Positions 1-7,983 are shown, counted from the first letter of the stretch. The stretch is DNA of 64,000 nt from Afipia birgiae 34632 (GCF_000308295.2 NZ_HG326652.1:1904322-1968321), one strand, 5' to 3'. The notes: generated from the sequence alone by a model not told the origin. A program made the numbers and translations.

Positions 1-23
1 TCACGCACTCTTCGCTTTCTTCT

Positions 24-44
24 CCCTCCCCCTTGTGGGGAGGG
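24..44. repeat. GC-rich inverted repeat next to the terminase stop
   Basis: A perfect 8-bp inverted repeat (CCCTCCCC at 24-31, GGGGAGGG at 37-44) with a 5-base loop, followed by a GCGAAGCGCC/GGGGTGGGGG stretch to about 70. This resembles dispersed intergenic elements common in Bradyrhizobium relatives. It lies between the terminase stop and whatever lies left of the window. It could also act as an RNA stem-loop, but no T-run follows on the minus strand. Confidence 0.5.
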
Positions 45-72
45 TCGGCGCGAAGCGCCCGGGGTGGGGGTT

Positions 73-1443
73 CTACAACCCCCGCACCCTCGGCTGTGCC
101 CGTGTCGTGAAGCTCAGCGACGCGATCGCCCACACCAGCGCGTCGAGCCGGTCCGGCGAGCGGCCCGACGACAGACCCGAGGGGCCGAAATCGCACATCT
201 CGTCTTCCAGCGCCGGAAAGCTTCCCGCATGTCTGACGCGGCCTTGTTCGTATAACGTCGCAACAGGTTCGGCGCGCAGCCACTTGCCGCGCGATGCGCG
301 CACCGAAACCACCGGCACGCTGGCGTCCACCTCGTTGATCACCGAGCGGACCATCTCGCCGCCCTGATTGGTTTCCGCAACCAGCGCATCGGCCTCGAGC
401 CGCCGCCACAACGCGATGGCCTTCGCTGCCCAGACCGATGGCGTCGCCTGCGACACCGTCTCGTCAGCGATCACATGAATCACGCCCTCTTCCGTGATGC
501 CCGCCGCGACAATGCCGCAGGCATCGGCGCGCTTGCCGCTTGAAGCGGGCGGATCGACCGCAACCACGATGCGCGCCAGCGGCGGCGTTTCCCAAACGCG
601 GCTGCTCTCAATCAGCGCCCGCGACCACAGCGCGTCAGGCCGGTCCTCGATGATCTCGCCGTCAAGCTCCTGCCGCCCAAGACGCGTGTCCTTGTAGCGT
701 GCAAGCACGCCTTTCAGGAACGTCGGCGCGAGATGATAGGCATTGGCCTCTGTCCCCGCACGCGTCACAACACTCGTTGGCTCCAGCATCAGCCGCTTGA
801 TCAGCGCGGTCGGCCGCGGTGTCGTCGTGATCAGTTGCCGCGGCTGATGGCCGAGCCGCAAACCGAACTGCAGCATGTCGAACGTCGCCTGCGCATACCG
901 CCATTTCGCCATCTCGTCGGACCAGGCACAACCGAACTGCGGCCCGCGCAGGCTTTCCGGATCTTCGGCGGAAAACGCATAGGCCACCGCGCCATTGCTC
1001 CATTCGAGCCGCCGCCGCGACGACGTCCACACCGGACGCTCGTCGCGCCGATGCACCGCCAGCAGGCCGGAAATTCCCTCCACCATCACCTCGCGAACGT
1101 CGTGTTCGGTCTCGCCCACCAGCGCGATGTTCGAAACCGGTGCAGAGGCCAGAGGCGCGAGGCCGAGAGCCTGCGCCCTCACCCATTCCGCGCCGGCCCG
1201 CGTCTTGCCGGCGCCACGCCCGCCAATCAGCAGCCATGTCAGCCAGGGCTGGCCGTTCGGCGCCAATGGCGACGGCACCTGATGATCGTGCGCGAACACG
1301 TCCCAGCGCGACAAGAGCAGTTCGAGTTCACGCCTCGTCATTCCCTCGATCAGGAACCGGCGCTGTGCCTGCGACCAGCCCCTCCAGGCGTCGCGAAAGC
1401 TCGCGGCGGAATTCGTCGAGGTCTCGGGGAATGGCGTCGTCAT
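73..1443 (-). CDS. Gene-transfer-agent / phage terminase large subunit
   Basis: DNA-packaging motor ATPase-nuclease, 456 aa, resembling the large terminase of Rhodobacter-type gene transfer agents. The ATPase half has Walker A GGRGAGKT at about 74-81 and a Walker B-like segment ending in Asp-Glu at about 176-177. The C-terminal RNase H-like nuclease has candidate metal acids at D297 (VAVDPP), E358 (ETNQGG) and D436 (DALVWA). The ATG at 1443 overlaps the upstream gene by 116 bp; an internal ATG at 1341 would leave 14 bp. I keep the longer start because residues 25-50 resemble the N-terminal helix of other GTA terminases. Portal, protease and capsid genes would be expected left of position 1, which I cannot see. 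Confidence 0.85.
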   Translation of the reverse strand: MTTPFPETSTNSAASFRDAWRGWSQAQRRFLIEGMTRRELELLLSRWDVFAHDHQVPSPLAPNGQPWLTWLLIGGRGAGKTRAGAEWVRAQALGLAPLASAPVSNIALVGETEHDVREVMVEGISGLLAVHRRDERPVWTSSRRRLEWSNGAVAYAFSAEDPESLRGPQFGCAWSDEMAKWRYAQATFDMLQFGLRLGHQPRQLITTTPRPTALIKRLMLEPTSVVTRAGTEANAYHLAPTFLKGVLARYKDTRLGRQELDGEIIEDRPDALWSRALIESSRVWETPPLARIVVAVDPPASSGKRADACGIVAAGITEEGVIHVIADETVSQATPSVWAAKAIALWRRLEADALVAETNQGGEMVRSVINEVDASVPVVSVRASRGKWLRAEPVATLYEQGRVRHAGSFPALEDEMCDFGPSGLSSGRSPDRLDALVWAIASLSFTTRAQPRVRGL

Positions 1444-2014
1444 CGGCGGCCTTCGTGGTGTCGTCTCCCGCCCCGCGTTCCTGCTCGCGCAGCCGCATCA
1501 CTTCCTTCAGCGTGCGCGCGAGCGACGCCAGCACGCGGGCGCGGCTTTCGGTCTCGATACGCTGCGCAGGAGCGATGCGCGTCGGATTGCCGATGATGCG
1601 TTCGATCTTGGACAGTTCGCGCTCGATAGCATCGCTGACGCGCGCAACCAGCGACGTCGCAGCAGGCTGATCCAGCACCGGTTCGGCGGCGATATCCACC
1701 GCCGTGCGCTTGCGTGGTCTCCGCGCGGCGCGCTCGGCTTTCGCATTCGCACGTTCGATAGCATCAATCGCCACACGATCGCTTGCATCCGCGACAAGAT
1801 TGCCGGGATGTTGGTTGATGACTTTTGCACGGAAGCGCTTCGCCGTCGCCGGCTTTGTGATCGCCGGTTTCTTTACCGTCTTCCTGGCGACAATCTTTTT
1901 GGCGGCGGTCTTTCTGACGGCGGTTGTCCTGATCGTCTTCCTTACAGCGGTCTTGCGCGCGGCCTTCTTCGCCGCCGGTTTTTTCACCGGTGCGGAGGAA
2001 AGCTTCTTCGGCAT
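1328..2014 (-). CDS. Small-terminase-like protein with Lys/Ala/Arg-rich N-terminal tail
   Basis: A 228-aa protein directly upstream of, and overlapping, the large terminase, the place of GTA g1/small terminase. Residues 1-60 are a low-complexity basic tail of repeated KKPA/RKTA/KKTV units like histone H1 or AlgP tails. Residues 110-228 are charged and helical, with a heptad-like stretch (ARVLASLARTLKEVMRLREQ), consistent with an oligomerising DNA-binding subunit. Function is inferred mainly from position. The ribosome-binding site before the ATG at 2014 is weak, so a start inside the basic tail is possible, though no later Met precedes the conserved part. Confidence 0.65.
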   Translation of the reverse strand: MPKKLSSAPVKKPAAKKAARKTAVRKTIRTTAVRKTAAKKIVARKTVKKPAITKPATAKRFRAKVINQHPGNLVADASDRVAIDAIERANAKAERAARRPRKRTAVDIAAEPVLDQPAATSLVARVSDAIERELSKIERIIGNPTRIAPAQRIETESRARVLASLARTLKEVMRLREQERGAGDDTTKAADDDAIPRDLDEFRRELSRRLEGLVAGTAPVPDRGNDEA

Positions 2015-2034
2015 GATGACGGACTTTCACGCTG

Positions 2035-2064
2035 AAACGAAAACGCCGCGCTCGAGGCGCGGCG
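2035..2064 (-). terminator. Rho-independent terminator (minus strand)
   Basis: Inverted repeat CGCCGCGC (2044-2051) / GCGCGGCG (2057-2064) with a 5-base loop. Read on the minus strand it is followed by TTTTCGTTTC. It would end transcription from the small membrane-protein gene at 2207-2371, separating it from the packaging genes. Confidence 0.6.
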
Positions 2065-2086
2065 GTCAATAGACAGGTTATGCTTC

Positions 2087-2168
2087 CGTCATTGCGAGCG
2101 AAGCGAAGCGATCCAGTGCGACAAGACACGACTGGGTTGCGTCGTCGCAAGCGCTCCTCGCAATGACG
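2087..2168. repeat. Dispersed palindromic repeat
   Basis: An 82-bp imperfect palindrome bounded by CGTCATTG (2087) and CAATGACG (2168), with GCGAGCGAAGCGAAGCGATCC facing GCAAGCGCTCCTCG in the interior. This is the widespread 'CATTGCGAGCGAAGCGAAGC' intergenic repeat type of Bradyrhizobium relatives. It sits downstream of the gene at 2207-2371. Confidence 0.65.
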
Positions 2169-2206
2169 CAGAGAATGTCTCACGCGCCAAGGCAGTTGGG
2201 CCTCGG

Positions 2207-2371
2207 TTACGTCCGGAAGAAAACAAACCAGACGATTGCCAGCACGAAAATCGCGGCGATGGTGCTGACGGTCAGCAGCGCCAGAATGGACGGACCCGGC
2301 TCCGCCTGCCGCGCTTCTGTCGGCGTTTCGACGATCCGGCGTTCGCCTTGCACGTGTTCGACTTTTGCCAT
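2207..2371 (-). CDS. Small single-span membrane protein
   Basis: A 54-aa protein with a polar N-terminus and one C-terminal membrane span (about residues 30-51, ILALLTVSTIAAIFVLAIVW) ending FFRT, so probably N-in/C-out. The ATG at 2371 is chosen because GAGGA lies 4 bases upstream; the longer open frame to 2509 lacks such a site. No function recognised. The 63-bp repeat at 2506-2568 carries a sigma70-like promoter pointing at this gene. Confidence 0.5.
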   Translation of the reverse strand: MAKVEHVQGERRIVETPTEARQAEPGPSILALLTVSTIAAIFVLAIVWFVFFRT

Positions 2372-2505
2372 TGCGTCCTCATTCATTCGAATGCGCGAAC
2401 CAGCCCGCGCAGCGTATGGAGGGCAACGCCCTATGACAGATGTGGTTCCTGATTGTGCGGCGCCTGACGGTCTCACTGGGCATTTCTTTGAGATGCCTTC
2501 AGCGC

Positions 2506-2568
2506 GCAACTCTGGAGCATGCCGAAACCCTACTGCGGGAGCGTCACGCTGTCAAGGATTATTTTCCT
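2506..2568 (-). repeat. 63-bp promoter-bearing repeat, copy 1
   Basis: About 87% identical, ungapped, to 4778-4840. On the minus strand it contains TTGACA (2555-2550), 17 bases, then TAGGGT (2532-2527), a good sigma70-type promoter shape, reading toward the gene at 2207-2371. It starts 11 bp beyond the stop of the response regulator at 2579. Confidence 0.7.
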
Positions 2569-2578
2569 ACGACGACTC

Positions 2579-2956
2579 TCAATGCACGGTATGCCGCTGA
2601 CGCGACATTTCCGCCTGCCGCAGCAGCTCAAGCGGCAGCCACGGCTTCTGCATGAACAGCACATCCTCCGGAATGTCCTCGACGCTCTGCCCCGACGTCA
2701 CGATGACATCGATATGCGGGAAGCGCTGCCTTGCGATCGACGCCAGTTCAAGACCGGACATGTCACCATCCAGATCGATATCGGCGAACATCAGCGTCAG
2801 TTCGTTTCCCGCCTTTTCCAGAACCACGGCGGCAGCTTCCGCACTCATGCACTGGATGACGTTCATGTCGCTTTCTTCGAAAATCAGACTGACGAGTTCG
2901 CGTTGCAACTGATCGTCTTCAACCACGAGAACGGTATGCTTTGGAGCGCGTCCCAT
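2579..2956 (-). CDS. Single-domain response regulator (receiver only)
   Basis: A 125-aa CheY-like receiver with no output domain. Visible motif residues: acidic pair at E13-D14-D15, phospho-acceptor D59 in FADIDLDG, conserved T87 in VTSG, and K104 in MQKPW. It would act by protein-protein contact or as a phosphate sink. The ATG at 2956 has GGGAGG 5 bases upstream, decisive against the much longer open frame to 3445. No cognate kinase lies next to it; the histidine kinase at 18-20 kb is distant. It is divergent from the small gene at 3069. Confidence 0.85.
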   Translation of the reverse strand: MGRAPKHTVLVVEDDQLQRELVSLIFEESDMNVIQCMSAEAAAVVLEKAGNELTLMFADIDLDGDMSGLELASIARQRFPHIDVIVTSGQSVEDIPEDVLFMQKPWLPLELLRQAEMSRQRHTVH

Positions 2957-3068
2957 CGTTGCCTCCCATTCCATGAACAAAGCCAATGCACGGGCGGCGA
3001 TGTAGTTCAGGGAAAATAGTCCGGAACGAATTGCATTGCAGCACGTTTGAACGGAAACGAGGTGCGTC

Positions 3069-3254
3069 ATGAAAGAGGCCGTGGAGCGGGTGATGAAGGC
3101 GTTTGCACAAAAGCACAAGCAGATGACGCCGGAACAGGAACGCAAGGTGCGCGACGAGGTCTCCGATTTCGTTGCTGAACTTCTGGAGAAGCGCGCAGCA
3201 CAACTCACAAAATTCGAAGACACCAGATTGCGCGAGACAGAGCCTCGCATTTGA
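3069..3254 (+). CDS. Small coiled-coil-like hypothetical protein
   Basis: A 61-aa, highly charged, helical protein (MKEAVERVMKAFAQKHKQMT...), no signal or membrane span. GAGG lies 6 bases before the ATG and a clean terminator follows at 3279, so it appears to be a real single-gene unit divergent from the response regulator. I do not recognise a family. Confidence 0.6.
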   Translation: MKEAVERVMKAFAQKHKQMTPEQERKVRDEVSDFVAELLEKRAAQLTKFEDTRLRETEPRI

Positions 3255-3278
3255 GTCGGATTGAACGAACGTTGAGAA

Positions 3279-3306
3279 AGCCCGCTTGACCACGGCGGGC
3301 TCTTTT
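3279..3306 (+). terminator. Rho-independent terminator
   Basis: Stem AGCCCGC (3279-3285) / GCGGGCT (3295-3301), 9-base loop, then CTTTT. It ends the 61-aa gene at 3069-3254. Confidence 0.75.
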
Positions 3307-3383
3307 CGTGAGCGAACGGAACTCGGTGCGGAACCCGAGCAGGTACGCGGAGATTTCCCTCCGACATCATGTGGAGATCGGTC

Positions 3384-3632
3384 ATGACGCTCCAGGAGTC
3401 ACCCCAAGAGTGCGTTCTCGACGCGGTTCTGCGGGCACGGGGCATTCTGGCTCAGTACATCGAGCCGGGCCCTCACGACTGCGGGCAAACGCTGGCGCGG
3501 CTGTTTGTGATCTTCGACGATGAAGAACTGACGAACGCCGTCAATGTTCTGAATCTGGAAGCGGCTGGCGCGGCGATGGCTGCGGCTAAACGCTCCACCA
3601 CCTCTCCTCCTTATAGTCGAACCAGCGACTGA
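3384..3632 (+). CDS. Small hypothetical protein
   Basis: An 82-aa protein starting MTLQESPQECVLDAVLRARG, with a pattern (YIEPGPHDCGQTLARLFVIFDD) seen in short conserved hypotheticals of Bradyrhizobium relatives. GGAG lies 7 bases before the ATG at 3384; the in-frame ATG at 3369 has no such site. The last 47 bp overlap, tail to tail, the 3' end of the RES toxin gene, so the C-terminal SPPYSRTSD may be a read-out extension. No known function. Confidence 0.5.
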   Translation: MTLQESPQECVLDAVLRARGILAQYIEPGPHDCGQTLARLFVIFDDEELTNAVNVLNLEAAGAAMAAAKRSTTSPPYSRTSD

Positions 3633-4299
3633 AGCGCCTGCCGTCCCATTCGTATTGCAGGTGTCGTTCCTGCACCGGCACGCCCGCGACATCCGGCCAG
3701 AACGCCGCGATGCATGAGCCGTCCGCGTCGCGAACGCTGGGATAGACGATGCCGTCGCTACCGTCGTCGCGGATTTTCAAAGCGAACGGCCGGCTATGAA
3801 CGTAGCTCTCCCTGTCCAGGATCAGCCGCCTTGTCTTCTCATCCAGTTTCGAAATGTCGTGCAGTGTTGCGCTCACGCTTCCCAGCAGCACGCGCATGTC
3901 CTCGCGGCGCGGCGGATCGTTCGAGTCCGCCGCGAAGCGCGCGAAGTGATAGCCGGTCTCCCTGATCGCAGTCTGCAAAGTGCGCGCGGCGTAATAGACC
4001 CCAAAGCTGCCGTCCGAAAAACGCGAGCCGTTACGGTTCACATGGGTGAACGGCGCCATCACCCACGATGCGTTCGGCCCGGTCACGCGGCGCTCCGGCG
4101 GCACCAGTGCGATCTCCCCTAGCTCGTCGCGCACGCGCGGATTGGTCGCCTGTTCGAGTTCGATCAGCACATCCCATACGGCGGGATTGTCCGAGACGCG
4201 CTCGAACAGCGCGATCGGCGGATAACGCGACGCGATGATGCGCCACGCCTCCCGCCAGCGCACGCGCGTGGTGGCAGGTGCTCTTGCCGTTACGACCAC
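3586..4299 (-). CDS. RES-domain toxin of a type II toxin-antitoxin pair
   Basis: RES-family toxins degrade intracellular NAD+. This 237-aa protein carries the fold's marks: R25 in SRYPPIALFE, the GVYYAA strand (Tyr at about 102-103), E114 in AIRETGYH, and a late Ser near 193-195, followed by the C-terminal QYEWDG segment. The start is the GTG at 4299, which overlaps the antitoxin stop by 10 bp, implying translational coupling; the frame is open further upstream but that part is the antitoxin gene. Order antitoxin then toxin matches Xre-RES operons. Confidence 0.85.
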   Translation of the reverse strand: MVVTARAPATTRVRWREAWRIIASRYPPIALFERVSDNPAVWDVLIELEQATNPRVRDELGEIALVPPERRVTGPNASWVMAPFTHVNRNGSRFSDGSFGVYYAARTLQTAIRETGYHFARFAADSNDPPRREDMRVLLGSVSATLHDISKLDEKTRRLILDRESYVHSRPFALKIRDDGSDGIVYPSVRDADGSCIAAFWPDVAGVPVQERHLQYEWDGRRFSRWFDYKEERWWSV

Positions 4300-4688
4300 G
4301 GCGCGCGGGCGGCATCGACATAAGCGCGCACGGCCGCGAGATCCGTGACGTCGCCGGCGGTCATCCGCGCCAGCGGCGTTTGTCCCGCGAAAGAGCGGTT
4401 CGGGCGCAGCACCCAGCCATCGGCGAGCGCGGCATCGGAATAGACGATCTGCAACGCCTTCCAGATGCCTGCGACATAGCCGATCCGGCGCAACGTATCG
4501 TCCGGCAGGCGCGCTGCCTTTCCGCTCTTCCATTGAAAGAACGTGCGCTCCGCGGGATTGCCGAGGATGCGCCGCGCGTCGCCATTGCCGACGCCCCACC
4601 GGGCCATGATGCGGAAGAAACCTTCCAGCGCGAGGCCGTGGCGGTCGACAGGAATAATATCCGTGGATGTCTGCGGTTTTGCAGGCAT
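4290..4688 (-). CDS. Xre/MbcA/ParS-type antitoxin
   Basis: A 132-aa protein with a C-terminal DUF2384-like toxin-binding domain (GNPAERTFFQWKSGK, RIGYVAGIWKALQIVY, DGWVLRPN, PLARM). It would bind and neutralise the RES toxin encoded immediately downstream and repress their shared promoter. The ATG at 4688 (MPAKPQTS) is chosen because the alternative at 4742 lies within the -35 box of the promoter at 4714-4742. Confidence 0.85.
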   Translation of the reverse strand: MPAKPQTSTDIIPVDRHGLALEGFFRIMARWGVGNGDARRILGNPAERTFFQWKSGKAARLPDDTLRRIGYVAGIWKALQIVYSDAALADGWVLRPNRSFAGQTPLARMTAGDVTDLAAVRAYVDAARAPWS

Positions 4689-4713
4689 TGGCCTATCCTC
4701 TGCAGTCTTGCAT

Positions 4714-4742
4714 AAGATAGGAACCTCCCTTGCGGGCGTCAA
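4714..4742 (-). promoter_or_regulatory. Sigma70-type promoter of the Xre/RES operon
   Basis: On the minus strand TTGACG (4742-4737), a 17-base spacer, then TATCTT (4719-4714). The expected start of transcription is about 20 bases before the antitoxin ATG at 4688. Confidence 0.65.
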
Positions 4743-4777
4743 TGGTTCATCGCGCTGCTGTCAGACAACCGGAACAT

Positions 4778-4840
4778 GCAATTCTGGAGTATGCCGGAAC
4801 CCTATCCCGGCAGCGTCACGCTGTCAAGGATTATTTTCCC
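4778..4840 (-). repeat. 63-bp promoter-bearing repeat, copy 2
   Basis: Second copy of the element at 2506-2568. It carries TTGACA (4827-4822), 17 bases, TAGGGT (4804-4799), reading toward the Xre/RES operon and lying just upstream of that operon's own promoter. Its last bases (4831-4840) overlap the final codons and stop of the Cys-rich gene. Confidence 0.7.
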
Positions 4841-5064
4841 ATATCATCGTCGATGGGGCCGGCATCCTGCGAGGCGCAGATACCGGCGGTCACCCGTTGC
4901 GGGATTTTGGCATCGCAATAGCTGTTGCAGATGGGCCCGTTGAGCCGAGAGCACTTCGCCATGCACGCCTCATAGCTGCAGGTCACGCCCGCCTGCCCGG
5001 CGGCGGCGGTCCCCGGCATTGCGCTTGCGATCAGATGGACGATCAGCCACGCCGCGTTCAGCAT
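4831..5064 (-). CDS. Small secreted cysteine-rich protein
   Basis: A 77-aa protein with an N-terminal signal peptide (about residues 1-22, ...SAMPGTAAA) and six cysteines in the mature part (TCSYEACMAKCS, ICNSYCDAK, GICAS), suggesting a compact disulfide-bonded periplasmic or secreted protein. GGAG lies 8 bases before the ATG at 5064. Its 3' end runs into the 63-bp repeat, which supplies its stop codon. Family not recognised. Confidence 0.55.
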   Translation of the reverse strand: MLNAAWLIVHLIASAMPGTAAAGQAGVTCSYEACMAKCSRLNGPICNSYCDAKIPQRVTAGICASQDAGPIDDDMGK

Positions 5065-5214
5065 GACACCTGCTCCGTTTGGGAGAGAGCAGCACGACCT
5101 GATGTTCCGCGCAATGCGGACGCGCTCTCCCGAACCGCCGTCACCAGTTCGCCTTATGCGCCGGAGTTCGTCACCGTTTCGCCTGTTCGCGCGAACGGCG
5201 TTCGGGACCACGCC

Positions 5215-6798
5215 CTACTCCGCCATCTCGGCTGTTGCGGCGGCCTGCTGCGGCCCGGCGAGCGGACGCTCTTCCATCAGCATCACCAGTGTCGCGGCGG
5301 TTGCAAGCAACGCAGCGGCGGCACCGAACACATAACGGAACGCGACGATCATGTCGCTCGCGGCGATCGCATGCTTGGAGCCGATCTGATGCTCGGCGCC
5401 GATGGTGAGATTGCCGCCGAGCACCATCAGCAGGATCGCGGTGAAGACCGCGACCGTGAACGACGCCATCAGCGAGCGGAAAAAATTCATCGCGCCGGTC
5501 GCAGTGCCGACCTGCATGCGCGGCACTGCATTTTGAATCGAGACGACGCTGACGGGAAACACGGTGCCGAGACCGACCGCCATCAGCGACAGCGCCGCAA
5601 GCAGTTGCCACAGCGGCAGCGGCGTCGCCCATGCGAGCGCGAACGCGGCACAGGCCGCAAGGCTCACGCCGCCAATCGCCGCCCGCTTGTAGTGTTTGGT
5701 GTACATCATCGCGCGGCCCGCGGCCCATGCGCCAAGCACCGACACCGCGACCAGCGGAATCAAGGCGAGTCCCGCTTCGCTTGCGGAGAGGCCGTACACG
5801 ACTTCGTAGTACAGCGGCATATGCACGGTGAGACCGATCATTGTGCCGATGGCGCAGCCGCCGGCGGCCATCGCATACGGCACCACCGTTCCCGACAGCA
5901 ATGGAATCGGCAGGAAAGGTTCTTGAACCCTGCGCACATGCCAGACGAAAGCCACACCGAGGAACAGCGCCGATCCGATCATCGCGAGGATTGCCGGCGA
6001 GGCCCACGCGAAGCGGTTGCCGCCCCATGTCAGCACCAGCATCACGATCACGGCAGACGCCATCAGCAGGACGCCGCCGAGCCAGTCGACCTTGCGCCTG
6101 CGATGGAAGACCGGAATCTTTTTCATGCGCGGCAGCAGCAGCCCGAGCGACAGCGCGCCGAGCGGCAGGTTGATCCAGAAGATCACCGACCAGTGCAGAT
6201 GTTCGGCGAACAGGCCGCCGAGCACGGGACCGCCGATGCCCGCCGCAACCCATACCGACGAGAAATAAGCCTGATACTGACCACGTTCGCGCGGCGACAC
6301 CACGTCGGAGATCACGGTCTGCACCAGCGGCAGGATGCCACCACCGCCGATGCCCTGAAGCGCGCGCGCCAGAATCAGCGTGAGAATGTTCGGCGCGATC
6401 GCGCACAGCACCGAGCCGATCAGGAACAGCGCCATCGAGACGATGATCATCGCGCGGCGGCCGTAGATGTCGCTCAGCGTGCCGTAGACCGGCGCAACCG
6501 CCGTCGACGACAACAGATACGCGGTGATGACCCAGGACAGATTGCTGACGTCGTGAAACTGGCGGCCGATGGTCGGCAACGCGGTCGCGACGATGGTCTG
6601 GTCGAGTGCGGTCAGGAACATCGTGAGCATTAGGCTCAGCAGGATGGTCCGGACCTCGCTCTTCGACAGCGGCGGCGCCGGCACGATCGGCGGCGCTTCA
6701 GCGAGATCGATGACTTCGGTGGCGATGCTGGAAATATCGTCCGGATCCAGCGCCTGCGCTTCGTCGGCGTCACCGCGCTGTCGATGTGTCTCGGCCAT
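5215..6798 (-). CDS. DHA2-family MFS drug efflux transporter
   Basis: A 527-aa, 14-span proton-coupled exporter of the EmrB/QacA type in the inner membrane. Motif D1 (LDQTIVATALPTIG) in span 1, motif A-like SDIYGRR in the loop after span 2, and motif C-like GIGGPVLGG in span 5 are visible. The N-terminal 45 residues are polar. There is no EmrA-type adaptor or regulator beside it, so substrate is unknown. The ribosome-binding site before the ATG at 6798 is weak. Confidence 0.88.
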   Translation of the reverse strand: MAETHRQRGDADEAQALDPDDISSIATEVIDLAEAPPIVPAPPLSKSEVRTILLSLMLTMFLTALDQTIVATALPTIGRQFHDVSNLSWVITAYLLSSTAVAPVYGTLSDIYGRRAMIIVSMALFLIGSVLCAIAPNILTLILARALQGIGGGGILPLVQTVISDVVSPRERGQYQAYFSSVWVAAGIGGPVLGGLFAEHLHWSVIFWINLPLGALSLGLLLPRMKKIPVFHRRRKVDWLGGVLLMASAVIVMLVLTWGGNRFAWASPAILAMIGSALFLGVAFVWHVRRVQEPFLPIPLLSGTVVPYAMAAGGCAIGTMIGLTVHMPLYYEVVYGLSASEAGLALIPLVAVSVLGAWAAGRAMMYTKHYKRAAIGGVSLAACAAFALAWATPLPLWQLLAALSLMAVGLGTVFPVSVVSIQNAVPRMQVGTATGAMNFFRSLMASFTVAVFTAILLMVLGGNLTIGAEHQIGSKHAIAASDMIVAFRYVFGAAAALLATAATLVMLMEERPLAGPQQAAATAEMAE

Positions 6799-6989
6799 AT
6801 GCGTGAGAGGAACGTTCCGGAGAATGGTCCGGCCTCAAAAGACCTGACCCTGAAATGCACGGGATGACGTTTGGTTTATCCTGTTTCGGAGAACTTCATA
6901 AGCGGCGCGGGCGCATGGGTGCACCGCGCGGAGGGACCATCACCTGCGCGTTATCGATGCCTGCGGGTCCATTAACGGAACAGCGTGAG

Positions 6990-7508
6990 CTATTTGGGCG
7001 CCGGCCGTTTCTTCAGTCGCGCGCGTTTTGGAATCACGCCGGGCCACTGCACGATATGGTCCTCGAGGTCCGCCTCATCGACCTCATCCTCGGTGCCCCA
7101 CACCCGGCCCCGCACCGATACGCCGGCTTCGTGGACCGTGTTGGGATCGCCGGAAATCAGCGGATGCCACCAGTAAAGATCCCGCCCCTCCGCCACGAGC
7201 TTGTAGCCGCAACTTGGCGGCAGCCAGCTCAACGTGCGGACGTTCTCCGGTGTCAGACGCACGCAATCGGATACTTTGGCGGACCGGTTCGGATAGTCCT
7301 TGCAGGCGCACAACCCGGCATCCAGCAGCGTGCAGGAAATGTGGGTGAAGTAGATCTTGCCCGTATCCTCGTCTTCCAGCTTTTCCAGGCAGCAGCGCGC
7401 GCAGCCATCGCACAGGCTTTCCCACTCGCTGTCGGACATCTCCTCCAACGTCTTGGTTTTCCAGAAAGATTCGCTCTGGGGCGAAGGCGGCCGAGGCCGG
7501 ACTGTCAT
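6990..7508 (-). CDS. YcgN-family (UPF0260) cysteine-cluster protein
   Basis: A protein of about 172 aa with the family pattern: [26 protein letters not shown] near the N-terminus, then [21 protein letters not shown], and a C-terminal WHPLISGDP. The clustered cysteines suggest metal or Fe-S binding, but biochemical function in the family is not established. The start is uncertain: the ATG at 7508 is preceded by AGG at 9 bases, and an ATG at 7538 adds ten residues not typical of the family. Confidence 0.85.
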   Translation of the reverse strand: MTVRPRPPSPQSESFWKTKTLEEMSDSEWESLCDGCARCCLEKLEDEDTGKIYFTHISCTLLDAGLCACKDYPNRSAKVSDCVRLTPENVRTLSWLPPSCGYKLVAEGRDLYWWHPLISGDPNTVHEAGVSVRGRVWGTEDEVDEADLEDHIVQWPGVIPKRARLKKRPAPK

Positions 7509-7983
7509 GGCTTTGAACCTGTCGAAGTCGCGGAACATACTTACGCGAGATGCACGCTTTATGGACCATGGCGGCGGCGGCGCAAGCGGCAAGATGGAGG
7601 CTGGCCTTTCCGGCATCGAAAAGCGTGGGCGGCGTTCACCCTCACCATCAAAAAACCAACGCGGCCATTGGTTTATGGTTCATGGTCGGCTAGAAGATTG
7701 CGGATTCCCGGCGGCGAAATCGCCTCTCCGATCGCCTTGGGGATGCCGCAAATTGATCAGCATCGTCTAACCAGCGCTTTTTCATCCGGCGGCCCATGAT
7801 CCGGTTCTGACATTCGCATGATTTCCTTCGCAAGCACTTTTACGAACATCAGAACCAAAGGATCACGAGAAATATAGTTTGCTAGCGTCCTTTCGTATCC
7901 GACGTTCGCTCGGAAGGCGCTGCGAGTGAAGCGAACGTCGGATACGCGGACACCAGGTCGCCGCATTATTTTCAAGGGTTCCG
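7509..7983. other. Intergenic region upstream of pbp1A, half occupied by a repeat
   Basis: 475 bases without a convincing gene. The first half (7509-7797) shows no clear promoter or structured RNA that I recognise; the second half is the repeat at 7798-7954. The promoter for the penicillin-binding protein gene must lie within or before the repeat. Confidence 0.5.
7798..7954. repeat. 158-bp two-hairpin repeat, copy A
   Basis: Two nested palindromes. The first pairs GATCCGGTTCTGACATTCG with CGAACATCAGAACC...GGATC. The second pairs CGTATCCGACGTTCGCT with AGCGAACGTCGGATACG. A close copy lies at 33942-34099. It ends 29 bp before the penicillin-binding protein start. The layout looks like a non-autonomous mobile or REP-type element; no gene is inside. 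Confidence 0.75.

Noticed and set aside
4543-6633. Long open frame (696 codons) on the plus strand opposite the DHA2 transporter
   Set aside because: Composition is His/Arg/Asp-rich nonsense typical of the complement of a membrane protein gene in GC-rich DNA; the minus strand encodes a clear 14-span transporter.
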